This document shows, in pieces, positions 60,585 through 64,000 of a stretch of 64,000 nt of DNA; the first letter of the stretch is position 1; every line of letters starts with the position of its first letter. The notes beneath the pieces are model-generated. The model saw only the letters and a program-made list of their open reading frames with translations, did not search any database and was not told the DNA's origin. Origin of the DNA: Agromyces tardus (GTDB lineage Bacteria; Actinomycetota; Actinomycetes; Actinomycetales; Microbacteriaceae); assembly GCF_003710805.1 (NCBI RefSeq), contig NZ_RHHB01000002.1, forward strand, positions 62,001 through 126,000. Direction: 5' to 3'. The position numbers and the translations under genes were made by a program.

Positions 60585-61448
60585 GTGACTTCGACGCTCC
60601 AGCGGGAGGCCCCCGTTCCGTTCCTCGCCCCGGGCGTGCTGTTCCTCATCGTCTTCATGGCGATCCCGGTCGGCCTGCTCGCCTTCTACACCTTCTTCAC
60701 CCGCGGCCGCTTCGGCGGCATCGTCTTCGATTTCACGCTCGACAACTGGGCCAAGCTCTTCGAGCCGCTCTACCTGGGCGTCATCATGCAGTCGATCGGC
60801 ATGGCGCTCGTCGTCACCGTGCTCGCGCTGCTGCTCGGCTACCCGATGGCGTACGGGATCGCCGGGCTGTCGCCGAAGTGGCGCACGGTCGCCCTCGTGG
60901 CCATCGTGCTCCCCTTCTGGACGAACTTCCTCATCCGCACGTACGCGTGGATCCTGCTGCTCAACAACGCCGGCTGGGTGAACCAGTGGCTGCAGGGGCT
61001 CGGGCTCGTCGACGAGCCCATCAGCATGCTCTACACGCCGCAGGCGATCATCGTGGGCCTGCTCTACATGTACCTTCCGCTCATGGTGCTGCCGCTGTAC
61101 GCCTCGCTGCAGCAGCTCGACCCGTCGCTCCGCGAGGCGGCGACGAACCTCGGCGCGACGCCCTGGCGCGCCTTCCGCACCGTCACGCTGCCCCTCTCGA
61201 TCCCGGGGGCGCTCACGGGATGCATCTTCGTGTTCGTCCCCGCGATGTCGAACTTCGTGATCCCCGAGCTGATCGGCGGCGGCAAGACGATCATGGTCGG
61301 CAACCTCGTGCGCGACCAGTTCTTCGAGGCGCGGGACTGGCCGTTCGGCGCGACCCTCGCCCTCGTGCTCACGATCCTGCTCGTGATCGTGATCCTCGTG
61401 CAGAACGCCGTCTCGCGGCGCCTCACGGAAGGGCCGCGCCGTGGCTGA
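60585..61448 (+). CDS. PotB-like ABC transporter permease
   Basis: 287-residue inner-membrane permease with six helices and the coupling motif EAATNLGATPWRAFRTVTLPLSIPG for the ATPase. N-terminal LAPGVLFLIVFMAIPVGLLAFYTFFTRG is typical of PotB. GTG start 4 bp after the binding-protein gene; the end overlaps the second permease gene by 8 bp. Confidence 0.92.
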   Translation: MTSTLQREAPVPFLAPGVLFLIVFMAIPVGLLAFYTFFTRGRFGGIVFDFTLDNWAKLFEPLYLGVIMQSIGMALVVTVLALLLGYPMAYGIAGLSPKWRTVALVAIVLPFWTNFLIRTYAWILLLNNAGWVNQWLQGLGLVDEPISMLYTPQAIIVGLLYMYLPLMVLPLYASLQQLDPSLREAATNLGATPWRAFRTVTLPLSIPGALTGCIFVFVPAMSNFVIPELIGGGKTIMVGNLVRDQFFEARDWPFGATLALVLTILLVIVILVQNAVSRRLTEGPRRG

Positions 61449-62292
61449 CACGACCGAGACGACCGCTCCCACGACCACCGCGATGCGCGAGCTCGACCCC
61501 GATGCGCGCCCGCGCGCGGTACGCAGGCCGCGCGGCATCCTCGTGCCCCTCTGGCTCGGTTACGTCTTCCTGTACCTGCCGATCCTCGTCGTCGTGATCA
61601 TGAGCTTCAACGACTCCGAGAACCTGTTCGTGTGGCGCGGCTTCTCGCTGCGCTGGTATCCCGAGCTGTTCGCCGACGAGAAGATCATGCAGGGCCTCGT
61701 GAACACGCTCATCGTGGCCACGGGCGCCACGGCGATCGCCACCGTGCTCGGCACGCTGCTCGCCTACGGCATCCATCACTTCACGCGCGGCGGCCTCATC
61801 CGGGCGTTCGCGATCGCACCGGCCATCCTGCCCGACCTGCTGCTGGGCATCGGGCTGCTGACGTTCTTCTCGCTGCTCTCGTTCTCGCTGGGGCTGCAGT
61901 CGGTGATCCTCGCGCACGCGGTGTTCGCCACGGCCTTCGTGACCGCGATCGTGCTCGCCCGCATGGCGAACCTCGACCCGAGCCTCGAGGAGGCGTCGCG
62001 CGACCTCGGCGCGGGCCCCGTGCGCACCTTCGTGCGGATCACGCTCCCGCAGCTCGCGCCCGGCATCGTGGCGGGTGCGCTGCTCGCGTTCACGCTGTCG
62101 ATCGACGAGTTCGTGATCGCGTTCTTCACGACCGCACCGACCCAGCCGACGCTGCCGATCGTCATCTACTCGATGGTGCGCTTCGGGGTGACCCCCGAGG
62201 TGAACGCCCTCGCCACCCTCCTTCTCCTCGTGAGCATCGTGACCGTCATCGCGGCACAGCGCCTCACCCGACTGACAGGATCCGACCGATGA
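61441..62292 (+). CDS. PotC-like ABC transporter permease
   Basis: 283-residue second permease with six helices, first one GYVFLYLPILVVVIMSFNDSE as in PotC, and the coupling motif EEASRDLGAGPVRTFVRITLPQLAPG. FTLSIDEFVIAFFTT is a PotC hallmark. A 35-residue Thr/Arg/Pro-rich N-terminal tail precedes helix 1. GTG start overlapping the first permease gene; stop overlaps the ATPase start. Confidence 0.92.
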   Translation: MADTTETTAPTTTAMRELDPDARPRAVRRPRGILVPLWLGYVFLYLPILVVVIMSFNDSENLFVWRGFSLRWYPELFADEKIMQGLVNTLIVATGATAIATVLGTLLAYGIHHFTRGGLIRAFAIAPAILPDLLLGIGLLTFFSLLSFSLGLQSVILAHAVFATAFVTAIVLARMANLDPSLEEASRDLGAGPVRTFVRITLPQLAPGIVAGALLAFTLSIDEFVIAFFTTAPTQPTLPIVIYSMVRFGVTPEVNALATLLLLVSIVTVIAAQRLTRLTGSDR

Positions 62293-63404
62293 GCCCCGCC
62301 CCCCTGCTCCGCGTCGAAGGCGTCCGCGCCGTCTACGGCGACACCGTCGCGCTGCATGGCGTCTCCCTCGACATCGCCGACAACGAGTTCTTCGCCCTGC
62401 TCGGCCCCTCCGGGTGCGGCAAGACGACGCTGCTGCGCTCGATAGCGGGGTTCGAGACGCCCGCGTCGGGCCGCATCGAGGTCGACGGCGAGGACCTGCT
62501 GCGGATGCCGCCGCACAAGCGTCCCGTCAACATGATGTTCCAGAGCTACGCGCTCTTCCCGCACCTCTCGGTCGAGCGCAACATCGCCTACGGGCTCGAG
62601 GCCGACGGCGTCGCGAAGGCCGAGGTGCGCCGGCGCGTCGGCGAGGTGATGGACATCGTGGGCCTCGGCCCGCTCGCCAAGCGCCGCCCCGCGCAGCTCT
62701 CGGGCGGCCAGCGACAGCGGGTGGCGCTGGCGCGCGCGATCGTGAAGCGGCCGCGGCTGCTGCTGCTCGACGAGCCGCTCTCGGCGCTGGACCGCCAGGT
62801 GCGCTCGTCGATGCAGCTCGAGCTGAAGCGCCTGCAGCACGAGGTCGGGCTCACGTTCGTCGTCGTGACGCACGACCAGGAGGAGGCCATGTCGATGGCC
62901 GATCGCATCGCCGTGCTGCGCGAAGGTCGTCTCGAGCAGCTCGCGACCCCGCAGGAGCTCTATGCGAACCCCGCCTCGCGGTTCGTGGCGTCGTTCATCG
63001 GCACGGCCAATCTCCTCGACGGGGTGGCGACGGCCGACGGCGTCGAGGTGCGCGGTGTCGGCAGCGTCGCGGCGACCCACGCGCTGGCCCCCGGATTGCC
63101 CGCCACTGCGGTCGTGCGCCCCGAGGACGTGCAGCTGTCGACGGATGCCGCGACCGCTGGCCTGCGCGGCACGGTCGTCGACACGTACTTCCTCGGTGGC
63201 GCGTCCACGATCTCGGTCGAGGTGCCCGGCATCCTCGCGCCGATCCTCGCGAGCGTGCACGGGGCGAGCCGCATCGCGCGCGGCGACGAGGTCGGCGTGG
63301 GCTTCGGGCGTGCGGCGGTCGTGGCCGCGGAGCCCGCCGCGGCATCCGTCACCGACCCGGCGGAGCCCCTCGCCGAGCCCGCGGCTCAGGGAGCGAGCGC
63401 GTGA
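62289..63404 (+). CDS. PotA-like ABC transporter ATP-binding protein
   Basis: 371-residue importer ATPase. Walker A GPSGCGKTT near residue 40, Q-loop MMFQSYALFPHLSVERNIAYGL, signature LSGGQRQRVALARAI, Walker B LLLLDEPLSALD, H-loop VVVTHDQEEAMSMADR, then a TOBE domain (about 280-350) as in PotA. ATG overlaps the permease stop by 4 bp. Its last 19 bp overlap the end of the convergent TetR gene. Confidence 0.93.
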   Translation: MSPAPLLRVEGVRAVYGDTVALHGVSLDIADNEFFALLGPSGCGKTTLLRSIAGFETPASGRIEVDGEDLLRMPPHKRPVNMMFQSYALFPHLSVERNIAYGLEADGVAKAEVRRRVGEVMDIVGLGPLAKRRPAQLSGGQRQRVALARAIVKRPRLLLLDEPLSALDRQVRSSMQLELKRLQHEVGLTFVVVTHDQEEAMSMADRIAVLREGRLEQLATPQELYANPASRFVASFIGTANLLDGVATADGVEVRGVGSVAATHALAPGLPATAVVRPEDVQLSTDAATAGLRGTVVDTYFLGGASTISVEVPGILAPILASVHGASRIARGDEVGVGFGRAAVVAAEPAAASVTDPAEPLAEPAAQGASA

Positions 63405-63994
63405 CCGGTCGCGAGGCGGGCGTACGCGACGATGAGCTCGAGGGCTGCGTCGTGGTCGATCGTGGGGTGCTGGGCGATGATGCGGTAGCCGTAGGCGTCC
63501 TCGAGGGCGACGAGGTTGCGGGCGATCGTGAGCGATGGCTGCCCGAGCGTGAAGATGCCGCGGGCGGCGCCCTGCTCGAGCACCACCTGGTACATGCCGA
63601 CCTTGCGGTCGTACAGCGTCGTGAGCAGCGAGGCCATGAGGGGATTGCGGCCCGCAGATCCGCCGAGCTCGCACAGCAGCCGCACCTCGGTGTCGTCGGG
63701 GCCGCTCGGCAGGCCGGACTCGGCGAGCGCGAGGAGCCGAGCGACCGGATCGTCGTCGAGCTGCTCGAGCATGCGCACGCGGCCCTCGTAGAACCGCTCC
63801 ATGCCGGCGCGGTTCGCCTCGAACATCAGTTCGTCGATGTCGGGGTAGTAGTAGAGCACCGCGCCCGAGGTGAGGCCGGCCTCCTCGGCGACGCGGTTCA
63901 GGCGCGCGCCGTCGGGTCCGTGTGCCGCGATCGCTCGCTGCGCCGCCGCGACGAGTTGGCTGCGCCGCTCCTCCTGCCGCTTGGGCCTCGCCAT
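63386..63994 (-). CDS. TetR-family regulator (BetI-like)
   Basis: 202-residue regulator. TetR helix-turn-helix at residues 10-60 (RRSQLVAAAQRAIAAHGPDG, LNRVAEEAGLTSGAVLYYYPDIDELMFEAN), then a helical ligand-binding domain with a BetI-like C-terminal part (RLLCELGGSAGRNPLMASLL). Convergent with the transporter operon and overlapping its last gene by 19 bp, so mRNA pairing at the ends is possible. Likely regulator of the transporter and kinase-SIS genes, but no operator is seen in the window. Confidence 0.85.
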   Translation of the reverse strand: MARPKRQEERRSQLVAAAQRAIAAHGPDGARLNRVAEEAGLTSGAVLYYYPDIDELMFEANRAGMERFYEGRVRMLEQLDDDPVARLLALAESGLPSGPDDTEVRLLCELGGSAGRNPLMASLLTTLYDRKVGMYQVVLEQGAARGIFTLGQPSLTIARNLVALEDAYGYRIIAQHPTIDHDAALELIVAYARLATGHALAP

Positions 63995-64000
63995 CGCCGT

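Overview
The window is a high-GC actinobacterial chromosome segment, most like Microbacteriaceae (Agromyces-like; the genus is inferred from gene content and style, not proven). Signs are the very strong G/C third-position bias, many GTG starts, a coproporphyrin-dependent haem pathway (HemQ, and a ferrochelatase with a Cys-rich tail), a single-chain GlyQS-type glycyl-tRNA synthetase, and many apparently leaderless genes whose start codon lies 6-8 nt after a TANNNT -10 box, often exactly TAGGCT. I see no tRNA, rRNA, CRISPR, IS element or prophage. It reads as core and near-core chromosome with a few accessory modules.

Layout. 1-724: gene-free, with a truncated operator at the left edge and a 52-bp tandem repeat. 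725-4096: threonine catabolism (tdh-kbl), then a LacI-type regulator with an operator in its own promoter. 4254-7420: ABC exporter plus MarR-type regulator. 7452-13420: M20 amidohydrolase, GIN-domain lipoprotein, MATE exporter, YccF protein and a TrkH/TrkA potassium system. 13544-18278: M13 peptidase, beta-lactamase-fold protein, M23 peptidase, small protein and ArsR-type regulator. 18447-23678: a DUF1269-like/arylsulfatase fusion and a Tat-exported multicopper oxidase. 23757-33866: double alpha/beta hydrolase, Nudix protein, lactate-oxidase family enzyme, MprF-like aminoacyl-phospholipid synthase with a partner hydrolase, glyS, an orphan protein and a GNAT acetyltransferase.

34123-48919 is the haem region: hemA on the minus strand; hemE-hemY, then hemQ-hemH-hemC-hemD-hemB-hemL on the plus strand, with five unrelated genes between hemY and hemQ (YtxH-like, holin-X-like, DUF3618, GntR regulator, methyltransferase). 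The set covers glutamyl-tRNA to haem b by the coproporphyrin route. 49048-56999: small PH-like protein, DUF1304 protein, an ABC exporter operon ending in an AlkZ-like DNA glycosylase gene, a PEP-mutase-family enzyme, a cysteine-desulfurase-like enzyme and two membrane proteins. 57232-63994: an aminosugar-kinase-like gene and a SIS-domain gene, divergent from a PotABCD-type ABC transporter operon closed by a TetR regulator; this may be one uptake and catabolic module.

Besides genes, the window has three clusters of one repeat family (GGTCGAGTAG ... CGTATCGAGACC) following stop codons, one of them supplying a stop codon; several paired operator and promoter structures; and a recurring hexamer GGATGC/GCATCC that sits in reading frames using otherwise rare codons and also builds 3'-end hairpins.
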